A stretch of 64,000 nt of DNA, from positions 1 to 64,000 of the forward strand of contig NZ_CALPCU010000002.1 in assembly GCF_943193085.1 (NCBI RefSeq). Reading direction: 5' to 3'. How positions within the stretch are numbered: position 1 is the stretch's first letter; every line of letters begins with the position of its first letter. The notes under the pieces are model-generated. The model had not been told where the DNA came from, ran no database searches, and saw only the letters and a list, made by a program, of their open reading frames with translations. Positions 43,460-52,832 of the stretch are shown here, piece by piece. The DNA is from Vermiculatibacterium agrestimuris. GTDB taxonomy: Bacteria; Bacillota; Clostridia; Oscillospirales; Oscillospiraceae. A program made the position numbers and the translations under genes.

Positions 43460-43486
43460 AAAAGCCCTCCCACACGGGAGGGCTTT
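43460..43486 (+). terminator. Terminator of secG
   Basis: Stem AAAGCCCTCCC / GGGAGGGCTTT with an ACAC loop, then T-rich. Confidence 0.8.
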
Positions 43487-43598
43487 TTCTTTGGTCAAAC
43501 CGCCCTCTCCCGCAGAAAAACTGTGGCCGGCTTTTAAAGCCTCCCAAAATTGATTACAATGAGCGGGAGAAGATCATGAGAAATGAGGTCTCTTTTTT

Positions 43599-45683
43599 AT
43601 GGATAACAGCTCTCCCATCACCGGCCGCTTCCAAGGCTCGGGCAAGGGCTTCGGCTTCTTTATCCCCGAGGGCAGCGCCGCCAAAGCCGGCGACTACTTC
43701 GTCCCACCCGGAGACACCGCCGGGGCCTGGGACGGAGATACGGTGGAGGCCGTGCCCACCGGAGAGGATCCCCGCCGTCCCGGCCGGCCCTGCGCCAAGG
43801 TCAAGCGCATCCTCCAGCGGGGCAACGAGCTGGTTACCGGCGTGATCCTCAAGGCCGACCGCGCACTGTGGCTGCGCCCGGACAACGAACGGCTCCCCGG
43901 CCTGATCAAGCTCAGCCGGGGCGCCCATGTCCAGGCCGGGGAAAAGGCCGCCGTGACCGTCACCAGCTACGGTTCCTCCCTGCTCCCGCCCCTGGGCACA
44001 CTGAAAAAGACCTTTGGCCCTGCGGGCAGCCGCCAGGCCTCCACCGAGGCCATTCTCTGTCAGCAGGGCATTGAGCGCGCCTTTCCCGACCCGGTGCTCG
44101 CTGAGGCCGCCGCCGTCCGCCAGCAGGTCTCTGCCGCTGCCCTCCAGGACCGGCGGGATCTGCGGGAAAAGACCGTCATCACCATCGACGGCGCCTCCTC
44201 CAAGGATCTGGACGACGCCGTAAGCCTGGAAAGGGACGAGGCGGGCAACTGGGTGCTGGGGGTACACATTGCCGACGTCAGCCACTACGTCACCCCCGGC
44301 TCCGCTCTGGATGAGGAGGCCTTTGCCCGGGGCACCTCGGTCTACTTTGCCGACCAGGTCATCCCCATGCTCCCCGTGGAGCTCTCCAACGGCATCTGCT
44401 CCCTGAATCCCGGGGTGGATCGGCTCACCCTGTCCTGCTTCATGACCATGGACAAGACCGGGGCCATCCTGGGCCACGATATCGTCCCCAGCGTCATCCG
44501 CTCCACCGAGCGGATGACCTACTCTGACTGCAACGCCCTGCTCGCCCCCGGCTGTGACGAGGCCCTCACCCAGCGCTACCAGAACATCCTCCCCATGCTC
44601 CGGGATATGGCCCAACTGGCCAAGGCGCTGGAAAAACGCCGCCGAAACCGGGGCGGTCTGGAGCTGGAGAGCCGGGAGAGCTATATCCTCTGCGACGAAA
44701 ACGGCTCCCCTGTGGAGGTCGTCTCCCGCAGTCAGGGGGTGAGCGAAAAGCTCATCGAGGATTTTATGCTCGCCGCCAATGAGACGGTGGCAAGGCATCT
44801 CTTTGATCTGAAATCGCCCGCGGTCTACCGGGTGCACGAGAAGCCCTCCCTGGAGAAGACAGAAAATTTGAAGGCCATGCTGGCTCCCCTGGGCCTCTCC
44901 CTGCGCCAGGCGGACAATTTCTCCCTCCAGAAGGTGCTGGATGCGGTGAAGGACAAGCCCCAGGCCCCGGCGGTGAGCATGATGGTGCTCCGCTCCCTGA
45001 TGAAGGCCCGCTACGCCTCGGAGAACCTGGGCCACTTCGGCCTGGCGGCCCCCTATTACTGCCACTTCACCTCTCCCATCCGCCGTTATCCCGACCTGAT
45101 GATCCACCGCTGCCTCCACGCGCTTTGGAGCAAGCAGGAGCACAGCGCCCCCCGGGCGCGCAGGCGCGCCGCCGCCTGTGACCGGGCCGCCGTCCAATCC
45201 TCCCAGCGGGAGATCGCCGCCCAGACCGCCGAGCGGGACATTGAAAAGCTCTACTTCGCCGAGTATATGCACGCTCACATTGGCGAACACTTCCCCGCCG
45301 CGGTGAGCGGGGTCACCCGGTTCGGCCTCTTCGCCGCCCTGGGTAACGGGGTGGAGGGCCTGATCCCGGTGGAGAGCCTGCCCGACGACCACTATCTCTA
45401 TGACGAGACCCACATGACCCTCACCGGAGAGCGCACCGGAAGGGTCTACTCCTTCGGCATGGCGCTGGAGGCGGTCTGCGTCCACGCCGACCCCGGCACG
45501 GGCCGGGTGGACTTCCGCCTCCCCGGCCGGGAGAACGCCCCGGGCCGGGAGCCGCAGGGACTGCCCAAAGTCCCTGTACGGCGGAAAGGCGAGGGCAAAG
45601 CCACCGGGAAGGCCCCCGGCAAGAGCCGGGGGAACCACCGGGCCATGCACGTGCCCAAGGGGCGAAAAAAGGGGAAAAGATGA
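43599..45683 (+). CDS. rnr: Ribonuclease R
   Basis: 694 residues, RNase II/RNB family 3'-5' exoribonuclease able to degrade structured RNA. N-terminal cold-shock-like domains begin GRFQGSGKGFGFFIPEG. The RNB catalytic domain has TIDGASSKDLDDAVSLERDEAGNWVLGVHIADVSHYV with the metal-binding Asp cluster and FTSPIRRYPDLMIHRCLHA. The S1 domain (GEHFPAAVSGVTRFGLFAALGNGVEGLIPVESL) is followed by a basic tail (KAPGKSRGNHRAMHVPKGRKKGKR). GAGGT lies about 10 bases before the ATG. Its stop overlaps the next gene's start. Confidence 0.95.
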   Translation: MDNSSPITGRFQGSGKGFGFFIPEGSAAKAGDYFVPPGDTAGAWDGDTVEAVPTGEDPRRPGRPCAKVKRILQRGNELVTGVILKADRALWLRPDNERLPGLIKLSRGAHVQAGEKAAVTVTSYGSSLLPPLGTLKKTFGPAGSRQASTEAILCQQGIERAFPDPVLAEAAAVRQQVSAAALQDRRDLREKTVITIDGASSKDLDDAVSLERDEAGNWVLGVHIADVSHYVTPGSALDEEAFARGTSVYFADQVIPMLPVELSNGICSLNPGVDRLTLSCFMTMDKTGAILGHDIVPSVIRSTERMTYSDCNALLAPGCDEALTQRYQNILPMLRDMAQLAKALEKRRRNRGGLELESRESYILCDENGSPVEVVSRSQGVSEKLIEDFMLAANETVARHLFDLKSPAVYRVHEKPSLEKTENLKAMLAPLGLSLRQADNFSLQKVLDAVKDKPQAPAVSMMVLRSLMKARYASENLGHFGLAAPYYCHFTSPIRRYPDLMIHRCLHALWSKQEHSAPRARRRAAACDRAAVQSSQREIAAQTAERDIEKLYFAEYMHAHIGEHFPAAVSGVTRFGLFAALGNGVEGLIPVESLPDDHYLYDETHMTLTGERTGRVYSFGMALEAVCVHADPGTGRVDFRLPGRENAPGREPQGLPKVPVRRKGEGKATGKAPGKSRGNHRAMHVPKGRKKGKR

Positions 45684-46993
45684 TGACAAAACGTTATATT
45701 TCTCTTGCATTATTATCTTTTGTATTCATTTTTGCCGCCAGCTGCGGCCCGGCGGGGGATCCGGCCAGTACCCCGGAGCCCCTGTCCTCCGCCGGAGGGG
45801 CTGTCCTCCCCACGAGCACACCCATCCCTGCCGAGTCCCCCGGCTCCGACCCGCTCCAACCTCCTGACCCTCTTTACCAGGCCGTGCGGCAGCTCTCCAC
45901 CGAGGAAAAGGTGGGACAGCTTTTGGTGGTGGGCATCACCGGGACTTCCCCCGCCAGGGACGCTCTGTGGGCCATTCAGGAGGCCAGGGTGGGTGGAATC
46001 GTCCTCTTTGGCCGGAACATCTCCGACGCCGCCCAGCTTTTGGAGCTGATCAACGGCTTAAAGGAGCTGAACCGCGCGGCGGAAAATACCCCCCTCTTCC
46101 TCTGTGTGGATGAGGAGGGCGGAATGGTCTCCCGGATGCCCGATGAGGTGGCGGACATCCCCTCCGCCTTTGAGGGGCCGGATCCCTGTACCCGGGGGGA
46201 GCTCCTGGCGGCCGAGTGCGCCGCCTTCGGCTTCAATCTGGACTTCGCCCCGGTGCTGGATACCTGGTCTAACCCCGACAACACCGTCATCGGTAAGCGG
46301 GCCTTCCACACCGACTTTTTAGAGACCACCATCGCCGGCACAGGCTGCGCCTACGCCATGATGGCCTCGGGGGTCATCCCGGTGGTGAAGCATTTCCCCG
46401 GCCATGGGGACACGGACACCGACTCCCATGTGGGCCTCCCCGTGGTGGATAAGACCCGGCAGGAGCTGGAGGACGCCGAGCTGATGCCCTTCCGCTTCGC
46501 CATCGACGGGGCGGAGTGGAAGCCCCCCGTAGAGCGGGAGCCCACCCCCGTCCCCGCCGTCATGGTGGCCCACATCCTCATGACCCAGCTGGACGCCGAC
46601 CGCCCCGCCTCCCTGTCCCCGGCGGTGGTGGACGGCCTTCTCCGAGAGGAACTGGGCTTTGACGGGGTGGCGTTCACCGACGACCTGACCATGGGGGCCA
46701 TCACCAACACCTACGGTGTGGGCGAGGCCGCCGTGCTGGCCATTGAGGCCGGCTGCGACGTGGCGCTGGTCTGCCACGGCCTGGAGCAGGCCCAAGACGC
46801 TTACGCCGCTCTTCTGGAGGCGGTGAACTCCGGCCGCATCTCCATGTCCCGGCTGGACGACAGCGTCACACGCATTTTGGCTCTGAAGCTCAATGGGGCC
46901 TACGCCGTCAACGATGCGCCCGTACCCGAGCCCGACCTGGACGCCCTCAACGCCCGCATAGAAAAGGCCCTCGCCTCATATTTCCCGACCTGA
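45683..46993 (+). CDS. GH3 beta-N-acetylhexosaminidase-like lipoprotein (NagZ type)
   Basis: 436 residues. The signal MTKRYISLALLSFVFIFAASCGPA carries a lipobox (AASC), so it is a membrane-anchored lipoprotein outside the cytoplasm. The GH3 domain shows IGKRAFHTD, the NagZ-type catalytic loop VKHFPGHGDTDTDSHVGLP with the His general acid/base, and the nucleophile Asp in FTDDLTMGAI. Likely removes N-acetylglucosamine from peptidoglycan fragments. The ATG at 45683 (or 45680) overlaps the rnr stop, suggesting coupled translation. Confidence 0.9.
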   Translation: MTKRYISLALLSFVFIFAASCGPAGDPASTPEPLSSAGGAVLPTSTPIPAESPGSDPLQPPDPLYQAVRQLSTEEKVGQLLVVGITGTSPARDALWAIQEARVGGIVLFGRNISDAAQLLELINGLKELNRAAENTPLFLCVDEEGGMVSRMPDEVADIPSAFEGPDPCTRGELLAAECAAFGFNLDFAPVLDTWSNPDNTVIGKRAFHTDFLETTIAGTGCAYAMMASGVIPVVKHFPGHGDTDTDSHVGLPVVDKTRQELEDAELMPFRFAIDGAEWKPPVEREPTPVPAVMVAHILMTQLDADRPASLSPAVVDGLLREELGFDGVAFTDDLTMGAITNTYGVGEAAVLAIEAGCDVALVCHGLEQAQDAYAALLEAVNSGRISMSRLDDSVTRILALKLNGAYAVNDAPVPEPDLDALNARIEKALASYFPT

Positions 46994-47060
46994 TCGGGGA
47001 ACTTTTCAGCGTCTGCGTCGTCAAAGGGAATATCACCTCAAACATAAAGGAGTTTTTCCC

Positions 47061-47753
47061 ATGAAGTACATCCGTCTCTCCGCCCTGGCCCTGACCGGAG
47101 CTGTGCTCCTCTCCCTGGGCGCCTGCTCCCCCAAGGAGCCCGACTCCACCCCCGTTCCCGAGGCCACCGGCACCCCCGGCGCGGCGGTGAGCGCTTCCCC
47201 CACCGGAACACCCGAGGCCCAGCCCACCGAGTCCATCAACGTCATCACCCCTCCCGCCGAGACCGACGCGGTGGTGAGGCCCCTGGAGACCCAAAGTCCC
47301 GTCCAGACCCAGCCCATCCAGACCCAGCCCGTCCAGACCCCCGTGCCCACGGCTGAGCCCACCGAGACCCCCGCCCCCGACCTCACCGCCGCCGACGTCT
47401 ACGCCAAGGTCTCCGCCGTGGCCGGAGGCAACCCCATGAGCGACGTGGGCTTTGCGCTGGAGGAGTTCTATAACCTCAGTGCTTCCGATCTGGAGGACTT
47501 TGTCTTCTACATGCCCGACATGAGCGCCACCACGGAGGAGATCTTCATTGCCAGGGTGAAAAGCGGCAAGCTGGACGCTGTGAAGTCCGCCTGCCAGAGC
47601 CGTCAGCAGGGGATGAAGGAGGACGCCGCCATTTACCCCTCCGCCGCCGCCTACGTGGAGAGCTCCCAGATCGTCACCAACGGGGACTGGATCCTGTTCG
47701 TGGTGGTGGCGGAGCCCGACAGTGCAGTCACCGCTTTTAACGGCTGCTTCTGA
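47061..47753 (+). CDS. DUF4358-type lipoprotein with Pro/Thr-rich linker
   Basis: 230 residues. Lipoprotein signal MKYIRLSALALTGAVLLSLGACSP with its lipobox Cys. Residues ~25-108 are a Pro/Thr/Gln linker with short QTQPIQTQPVQT repeats. The C-terminal ~120 residues (LTAADVYAKVSAVAGGNPMSDVGFALEEFYNLSASDLEDFVFYMPDMSATTEEIFIARVKSG… SSQIVTNGDWILFVVV) fit the DUF4358 family of surface lipoproteins, function unknown. AAAGGAG precedes the ATG. It lies 67 bases after the GH3 gene. Confidence 0.82.
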   Translation: MKYIRLSALALTGAVLLSLGACSPKEPDSTPVPEATGTPGAAVSASPTGTPEAQPTESINVITPPAETDAVVRPLETQSPVQTQPIQTQPVQTPVPTAEPTETPAPDLTAADVYAKVSAVAGGNPMSDVGFALEEFYNLSASDLEDFVFYMPDMSATTEEIFIARVKSGKLDAVKSACQSRQQGMKEDAAIYPSAAAYVESSQIVTNGDWILFVVVAEPDSAVTAFNGCF

Positions 47754-47760
47754 CCGCCAC

Positions 47761-47789
47761 TGTACAAAATAAGAAAAACAGGCTATACT
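47761..47789 (+). promoter_or_regulatory. Candidate promoter of the MBOAT-DHHW pair
   Basis: TGTACA and TATACT with a 17-base spacer; the -35 is imperfect. A GC-rich hairpin (GGGCGTCCGG / GCCGGATGTCCC region) follows in the leader at about 47799-47823. Confidence 0.5.
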
Positions 47790-47863
47790 GAAGGCGAAGG
47801 GGCGTCCGGTACGCCGGATGTCCCTTCGTCTTCTATCCTAATTCTGACCGCCGGGGGTGCTAT

Positions 47864-49267
47864 ATGGTCTTTTCCACGCCCTTTTTCCTCTTCACCTATT
47901 TTCCCATTGTCCTCATCCTCCACGCCGTAACGCCGTCCCGTTACCGCAACGCCGTACTGCTGCTGGTAAACCTGGTCTTCTACGGCTGGAAGAAGCCCGC
48001 CTACATCCTCATCATGTTCGCCTCCATCGGCATCGACTACGTCCACGGCCTGCTGGTGGAGAAGGCCAAAGGGGAGGGCCGGGACAGGCGGGCCCGGCGG
48101 TATGTGGTGCAGTCGGTGGTGTTCAACCTGGCCCTGCTGGGCTTTTTCAAGTACTGGGACTTCATCGCCCGCTCCCTTTCCGCCATAGGGCTGGGCTTCC
48201 TGCCCACCCTGGGCCTGGAGCTGCCCATCGGCATCTCCTTCTACACCTTCCAGACCATGAGCTACACCATCGACGTCTACCGGGGAGACGCCAAGGCCCA
48301 GAGAAACATCGTCAACTTCGGCACCTTCGTCACCCTCTTCCCCCAGCTCATTGCCGGCCCCATCCTGAAGTATAAGGACTTGGCCGACCAGATCGATGTG
48401 CGGGATTACCCGGTGGAGCGCTTCGCCGCCGGCGTGCAGATCTTCACCGTGGGCCTTGCCAAAAAGGTGCTCCTGGCCAACAACCTGGGTGCTTTGTGGG
48501 ATGTGTATAAGGCCATGCCGCCGGAGCAGCTCACCACCGCGGGGGCCTGGCTGGGGGCCCTGGCCTTCGCCTTTCAGCTCTACTTCGACTTCTCCGGCTA
48601 CTCCGACATGGCGGTGGGCCTGGGGCGGATGCTGGGCTTTACCTTCTCCGGCAACTTCAACTATCCCTATGCCGCCCGTTCCATCACCGACTTCTGGCGG
48701 CGGTGGCACATCTCTCTCAGCTCCTGGTTCCGGGAGTACCTCTATATCCCCCTGGGCGGCAGCCGGGTCGCCAAGGGCCGGCTGGTCTTCAACCTGATGG
48801 CGGTCTGGGCCGCCACCGGCATCTGGCACGGTGCCAACTGGAACTTCCTTCTGTGGGGGCTGTGCTACGGCGTTCTGCTGGTGCTGGAAAAGCTGGTGTG
48901 GGGAAAAGCCCTGCAAAAGCTCCCCATCCCTCTCCAGCGGCTCTACACCCTCTTTTTCGTTCTGGTGCTCTGGGTGGTCTTCGCTATTGAAGACTTCTCC
49001 CGGCTGCTGCCCTACCTGGGAACCATGTTCGCTCTGGGCGGCGCCGGAGCGGCAGACGGGGCCTTCCTCTACTATCTCAAGTCCTACCTGCCCATGCTCC
49101 TGCTGGCCGGCCTGGGCGCCACCCCCCTGGTGAGGTCTCTCTGGGCCAGGCTCCCGGAGACGGGGCGGAAGATTTTGTGCCCCCTGCTGATGCTCTCGGC
49201 TCTGCTTTTGTCCACCGCCTACCTGGTGGACGGCACCTACAATCCCTTCCTCTACTTCCAGTTTTAG
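47864..49267 (+). CDS. MBOAT O-acyltransferase (AlgI/DltB-like)
   Basis: 467 residues with about ten or more membrane segments. The MBOAT core shows LPIGISFYTFQTMSYTIDVYRGD, LFPQLIAGPILKYKDLADQI, DFSGYSDMAVGLGRMLGF, SITDFWRRWHISLSSWFREYLYIPLGGSR and the catalytic-His region MAVWAATGIWHGANWNFLLWGLCYG. It probably passes acyl (acetyl) groups across the membrane to a surface polymer, working with the DHHW protein encoded 11 bases downstream. The sequence does not tell which polymer. Confidence 0.93.
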   Translation: MVFSTPFFLFTYFPIVLILHAVTPSRYRNAVLLLVNLVFYGWKKPAYILIMFASIGIDYVHGLLVEKAKGEGRDRRARRYVVQSVVFNLALLGFFKYWDFIARSLSAIGLGFLPTLGLELPIGISFYTFQTMSYTIDVYRGDAKAQRNIVNFGTFVTLFPQLIAGPILKYKDLADQIDVRDYPVERFAAGVQIFTVGLAKKVLLANNLGALWDVYKAMPPEQLTTAGAWLGALAFAFQLYFDFSGYSDMAVGLGRMLGFTFSGNFNYPYAARSITDFWRRWHISLSSWFREYLYIPLGGSRVAKGRLVFNLMAVWAATGIWHGANWNFLLWGLCYGVLLVLEKLVWGKALQKLPIPLQRLYTLFFVLVLWVVFAIEDFSRLLPYLGTMFALGGAGAADGAFLYYLKSYLPMLLLAGLGATPLVRSLWARLPETGRKILCPLLMLSALLLSTAYLVDGTYNPFLYFQF

Positions 49268-49278
49268 GAGGTCATCCC

Positions 49279-50409
49279 ATGAGTAAAAAATATGCCCGGT
49301 TCCTCTCCCTTCTCTTCTGCGGCGCCCTGTTCCTGGGCTTCTCCGCCAACGCCCTCACCCCGGACAAGACCTTTTCCGATGTGGAAAACCGCACCCTGGC
49401 CCAGCGGCCCCAGGCCACTGTCAGGAACGTTCTCTCCGGGGCGTTCATGGCCGATTACGAGACCTATACCATCGACCAGTTCCCCGGCCGGGACTACTGG
49501 GTGGCGGCCAAGGCGTGGAGTGAGCGGCTCATCGGCAAGCAGGAGAACAACGGGGTCTACTTCTGCGACGGCTCCACCCTTATCACCCGCTTTGACGCCC
49601 CTGATCAGAAGCGGCTGGAGAGCAACTTGAACTATATCAACACCTTCGCTCAGAAAAGCACCGCCCCGGTCACCGTGGGGCTCATCCCCACCGCCGCCAA
49701 GATCTGGGCGGATAAGCTGCCCCAGGGCGCTCCCAACTACGACCAGGCCCTGGTCATCTCCCAGGCCCAGCAGGGCCTCACCGTTCCGGTGCAGGACTTC
49801 ACCGCCGCCCTCGCCCCACACAGCGGCGAGGCCATCTTCTACCGCACCGACCACCACTGGACCAGCCTGGGCGCCTACTACGCCTACGCCGCCCTGGGCC
49901 CCACCCTGGGCTACGAGCCCCTGCCCCTGGAGACCTACACCAGAACCACCGTCTCCACCGAGTTCTACGGCACCGTCTTCTCCTCCTCCGGCGTGCGGTG
50001 GGTAGAGCCGGACGAGATGGATATTTACGTCCCGGAGGAGGGCATCACCGTGGTGTCCCACACCTATGACGCCAGCGGCAATCCCGTGGCCGAGCCCCGG
50101 CAGCTCTACGACGAGAGCTACCTGGCCAAGAAGGACAAATACTCCATGTTCCTGGGGGGGCAGCAGGCCCTGGGGGTGGTCACCACGCCTAACACGGACA
50201 AGCCCAAGCTGCTCCTTATTCGGGACAGCTATTCCGACTCCCTGGTGCCCTTCCTCACCCCTCATTTCTCTGAGATCCACCTCATCGACCTGCGCTATTA
50301 CAAGCTCTCCACCTCCCAGTATATCGCGGACAACGGGATCGACCAGGCCCTCGTTCTCTACTCGGTGCCCAACTTTGCCGAGTCCAGCCTGGTGTGGCTG
50401 GGCCGGTGA
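49279..50409 (+). CDS. DHHW-family surface O-acetylation protein (AlgX/AlgJ-like)
   Basis: 376 residues. An N-terminal signal/anchor (RFLSLLFCGALFLGFSANA) is followed by an SGNH-hydrolase-like domain. The motif YRTDHHWTSLGAYYAY contains the DHHW signature, and LLIRDSYSDSLVPFLTPHFSEIHLIDLRYY carries the RDSY nucleophile Ser block. Such proteins complete O-acetylation of exported polysaccharides with an MBOAT partner, as encoded here with an 11-base gap. AGGAGG precedes the ATG at 49279. Confidence 0.9.
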   Translation: MSKKYARFLSLLFCGALFLGFSANALTPDKTFSDVENRTLAQRPQATVRNVLSGAFMADYETYTIDQFPGRDYWVAAKAWSERLIGKQENNGVYFCDGSTLITRFDAPDQKRLESNLNYINTFAQKSTAPVTVGLIPTAAKIWADKLPQGAPNYDQALVISQAQQGLTVPVQDFTAALAPHSGEAIFYRTDHHWTSLGAYYAYAALGPTLGYEPLPLETYTRTTVSTEFYGTVFSSSGVRWVEPDEMDIYVPEEGITVVSHTYDASGNPVAEPRQLYDESYLAKKDKYSMFLGGQQALGVVTTPNTDKPKLLLIRDSYSDSLVPFLTPHFSEIHLIDLRYYKLSTSQYIADNGIDQALVLYSVPNFAESSLVWLGR

Positions 50410-50444
50410 CAGGCGGCCCGTTCCGGCCCTGAAAGGCAAAAAGA

Positions 50445-50477
50445 AAAAGCTCTGGATGAGATCATCCAGAGCTTTTT
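50445..50477. terminator. Bidirectional terminator after the O-acylation pair
   Basis: 14-bp stem AAAGCTCTGGATGA and complement with a 2-base loop, followed by T6; the left side is A-rich. Confidence 0.85.
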
Positions 50478-50530
50478 TACACGCCTATCTCCTTCCGGGG
50501 CGGGCCGCCCGGCGGGCGGCCCCCAGGCGC

Positions 50531-51826
50531 TTATTTTTCCTCCAGCTTCACCGGCCGCTTTGCCACGTTCATCGTCCGGGAGGAGCTCTTGCCCTCCGGC
50601 TTGATCTCCCCTGCCGCCATCAGCGACCGCTTGGTGAGGGCAGGCCCCACCAGCTCGTAGACCAGCACAGAGAAGAGCACCACGTTGCGCACCATGGCCC
50701 CATCCGCCAGGTTCTGGGCGGTGAGGGCCATTCCCAGGGCCACCCCCGCCTGGGGCAGGAGGGTGATGCCCAGGTGCCGCTTGATCTTGTCGCTGCATCC
50801 GGTGGCGGCGCAGCTGGCATAGGCGCCGCAGAACTTACCCAGGGAGCGGGACAGGATGTACACCACGCCCACCAGCAGAACCAGCGGCTTGGACAGCACG
50901 CCCAGATCCAGCTCCGCGCCCGACAGGACGAAAAACAGGATATTGAGGGGGGCCGTCCAGTGATCCACCCGCTCCATGATCTCCTGGGAGGTGTGGCAGA
51001 TGTTGCAGAAGACGGTGCCCGCCATCATGCAGGTGAGCAGCAGGCTGAAGCCGATGTGGACGCCGCCCACCTCAAACTCCACCATGGAAAGTCCCACCGT
51101 CAGGAAGATAAAGCCGAGGGAAAGGCTGCGCCGCTTGCTCCTGGAGTGGAAAAACTGCTCCAGATGATGGAGCAGGAAGCCTGCCAGGCCGCCCAGCACC
51201 AGGGACAGGAGGATCTCAACGACCGGCTCCACCACCACGCTCACCACGCTGACCACGCCGCTTTCCATGGCAGTGGCCACCCCAAAGGAGGCGGAAAACA
51301 GCACCAGGCCCACCGCGTCGTCAATGGCCACCACCATCAGCAGAAGGTGGGTCAAAGGGCCGTCGGCCTTATACTGCCGCACCACCATCAGGGTGGCGGC
51401 GGGGGCGGTGGCGGCGGCGATGGCGCCCAGCGTGATGGCGGAGGGCAGGCTGATAAGCGCCGGGTTCAAATAGTGAAGCCCCACCAGGGCCAGATCCACA
51501 ATGATGGTGGTGATCACGGCCTGGGCAATGCCCACGACCACTACCCGAAGGCCCATGCTGCGCAGCTGCTCCAGCCGGAACTCATCCCCGATGGCAAAGG
51601 CGATAAAGCCCAGGGCCGCCTGGGAGATGATATTGAACCCGGCCACCTGCTCGGCGGTGTTGAAGCCCAGGCCGGGAACGCCCAGAGCCCCCAGGCAGAA
51701 AGGCCCCAGCAAAAGTCCGGCCACCAGATAAGCGGTGACGGCGGGCAGGCCCAGCTTTTTGGCGGGCCGGGACATGAGAAGTCCGCCCACCAGAGCCACA
51801 GACAGGCAGATAAAAATTTGAGACAT
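50531..51826 (-). CDS. Cation:proton antiporter, CPA2 (Kef/NapA) type
   Basis: About 431 residues and 12 or so membrane segments. An N-terminal repeat (IFICLSVALVGGLLMSRPAKKLGLPAVTAYLVAGLLLGPFCLG) and a core with GAIAAATAPAATLMVVRQYKADGPLTHLLLMVVAIDDAVGLVLFS match the Na+/H+ exchanger fold; IDDAVG carries the adjacent Asp pair of the ion site. No C-terminal RCK/TrkA domain is present, so it is shorter than KefB/C. Ion (Na+ or K+) is not determined. ATG 51826 has AAGGAG at a good spacing; ATG 51832 is possible. Confidence 0.9.
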   Translation of the reverse strand: MSQIFICLSVALVGGLLMSRPAKKLGLPAVTAYLVAGLLLGPFCLGALGVPGLGFNTAEQVAGFNIISQAALGFIAFAIGDEFRLEQLRSMGLRVVVVGIAQAVITTIIVDLALVGLHYLNPALISLPSAITLGAIAAATAPAATLMVVRQYKADGPLTHLLLMVVAIDDAVGLVLFSASFGVATAMESGVVSVVSVVVEPVVEILLSLVLGGLAGFLLHHLEQFFHSRSKRRSLSLGFIFLTVGLSMVEFEVGGVHIGFSLLLTCMMAGTVFCNICHTSQEIMERVDHWTAPLNILFFVLSGAELDLGVLSKPLVLLVGVVYILSRSLGKFCGAYASCAATGCSDKIKRHLGITLLPQAGVALGMALTAQNLADGAMVRNVVLFSVLVYELVGPALTKRSLMAAGEIKPEGKSSSRTMNVAKRPVKLEEK

Positions 51827-51880
51827 GAACATTCACTCCTTGCGAAACTCGTAAGTACCGGAGTGAAAGCATAGCACTTC

Positions 51881-51910
51881 TCACCAAAAAGTGCAAACAG
51901 TTTTTGGTGA
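51881..51910. repeat. Inverted repeat upstream of the antiporter gene
   Basis: TCACCAAAAA and TTTTTGGTGA, 10-bp perfect arms around 10 bases. It sits about 55 bases before the antiporter start, where an operator or leader hairpin could act. A second shorter hairpin, CGCAAAA/TTTTGCG (51943-51964), lies just past the stop of the TSUP gene and may help to end it. Confidence 0.55.
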
Positions 51911-51967
51911 AAAAGTCAACAAAAAAGGAAGGAAAGCCCGCCGCAAAATCGTGAGGTTTTGCGACAC

Positions 51968-52738
51968 TCACCCCACCGCCAGATCCCAAAGGATGCGCGC
52001 CAGAAGGAGCGCCAGCACCACAAAGAACATGGGACGGATGATCCTGGCCCCGTCCTTCAAAGCCAGGGTGGAGCCCACGTAGTGCCCGGCGATGGAGCAG
52101 CAGGCCGCCGGCAGGCCAAGGGCCCAGATGATCTTCCCGGCAAAGGCGAAGGTGACGAAGGCGGCCACGTTGGAGCACAGGTTCACCACCTTGGCGTTGC
52201 CTGAAGCGGTGACCAGATCGAAGCCGGCGAAGGCGGTGAAGGCCAGGATCATGAAGGTGCCCGCCCCCGGCCCAAAAAAGCCGTCGTAGGCCCCCAGCAC
52301 AAGGCCGATAGTTCCGGAGAGGAGCTGCACCTTCCTGGGGGAGAGCTCCTCCACCCGGCTGTCCAGGCCGAAGTCCCGGTGGAACAGAAGGAACAGGGCG
52401 ATCACAGGGAGCAGGCCGATGAGGATGTAGTGCAGCGCCCGCTCGCTGAGCAGAAGGTTCAGCCGCGTCCCCAGGGCGGAGCCGATGAGGGCGGTGACGG
52501 CGGAGATCGCCGCCGCCTGCCGGTGGAACCGGCCCTCCTTCAAAAACCGCAGGGTGGATACGGCAGTGCCAAAAACCGAGCTGCACTTATTGGTGGCGGA
52601 GGCCATGTGGGGCGGAAGGCCGGCCACCAGATAGGCAGGCAGGGCAATGAGCCCGCCGCCCCCCGCCACCGCGTCCACCAGTCCCGCCAAAAACACCAGG
52701 GGACAGACGATGAGGAACATGCGCAGTGTAACTTCCAT
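51968..52738 (-). CDS. TSUP-family permease (TauE/SafE)
   Basis: 256 residues with about eight membrane segments. The N-terminal half has LVDAVAGGGGLIALPAYLVAGLPPHMASATNKCSSVFGTAVSTLRF, and the second half repeats the pattern with GAYDGFFGPGAGTFMILAFTAFAGFDLVTASGNAKVVNLCSN, the family's paired signature. TSUP proteins carry sulfite, sulfoacetate or related organosulfur anions; the substrate is unknown here. ATG at 52738 with GGAGG upstream. Divergent from the DUF1846 gene. Confidence 0.92.
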   Translation of the reverse strand: MEVTLRMFLIVCPLVFLAGLVDAVAGGGGLIALPAYLVAGLPPHMASATNKCSSVFGTAVSTLRFLKEGRFHRQAAAISAVTALIGSALGTRLNLLLSERALHYILIGLLPVIALFLLFHRDFGLDSRVEELSPRKVQLLSGTIGLVLGAYDGFFGPGAGTFMILAFTAFAGFDLVTASGNAKVVNLCSNVAAFVTFAFAGKIIWALGLPAACCSIAGHYVGSTLALKDGARIIRPMFFVVLALLLARILWDLAVG

Positions 52739-52769
52739 AGAAAATCCTCCAAACCGGGAAAATTGTGCT

Positions 52770-52797
52770 TTGTATCCCAGTGAAAATATGGTAGAAT
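52770..52797 (+). promoter_or_regulatory. Promoter of the DUF1846 gene
   Basis: TTGTAT and TAGAAT with a 16-base spacer, 35 bases before the ATG. Confidence 0.6.
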
Positions 52798-52832
52798 GGG
52801 AGCGATATTGAGAAATAGGGAGGCAGGGGGAC

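Noticed and set aside
47261..47370. Tandem repeat array in the DUF4358 lipoprotein gene
   Set aside because: The QTQP-type repeats are few and short and form an ordinary Pro/Thr/Gln linker rather than a structured repeat domain.
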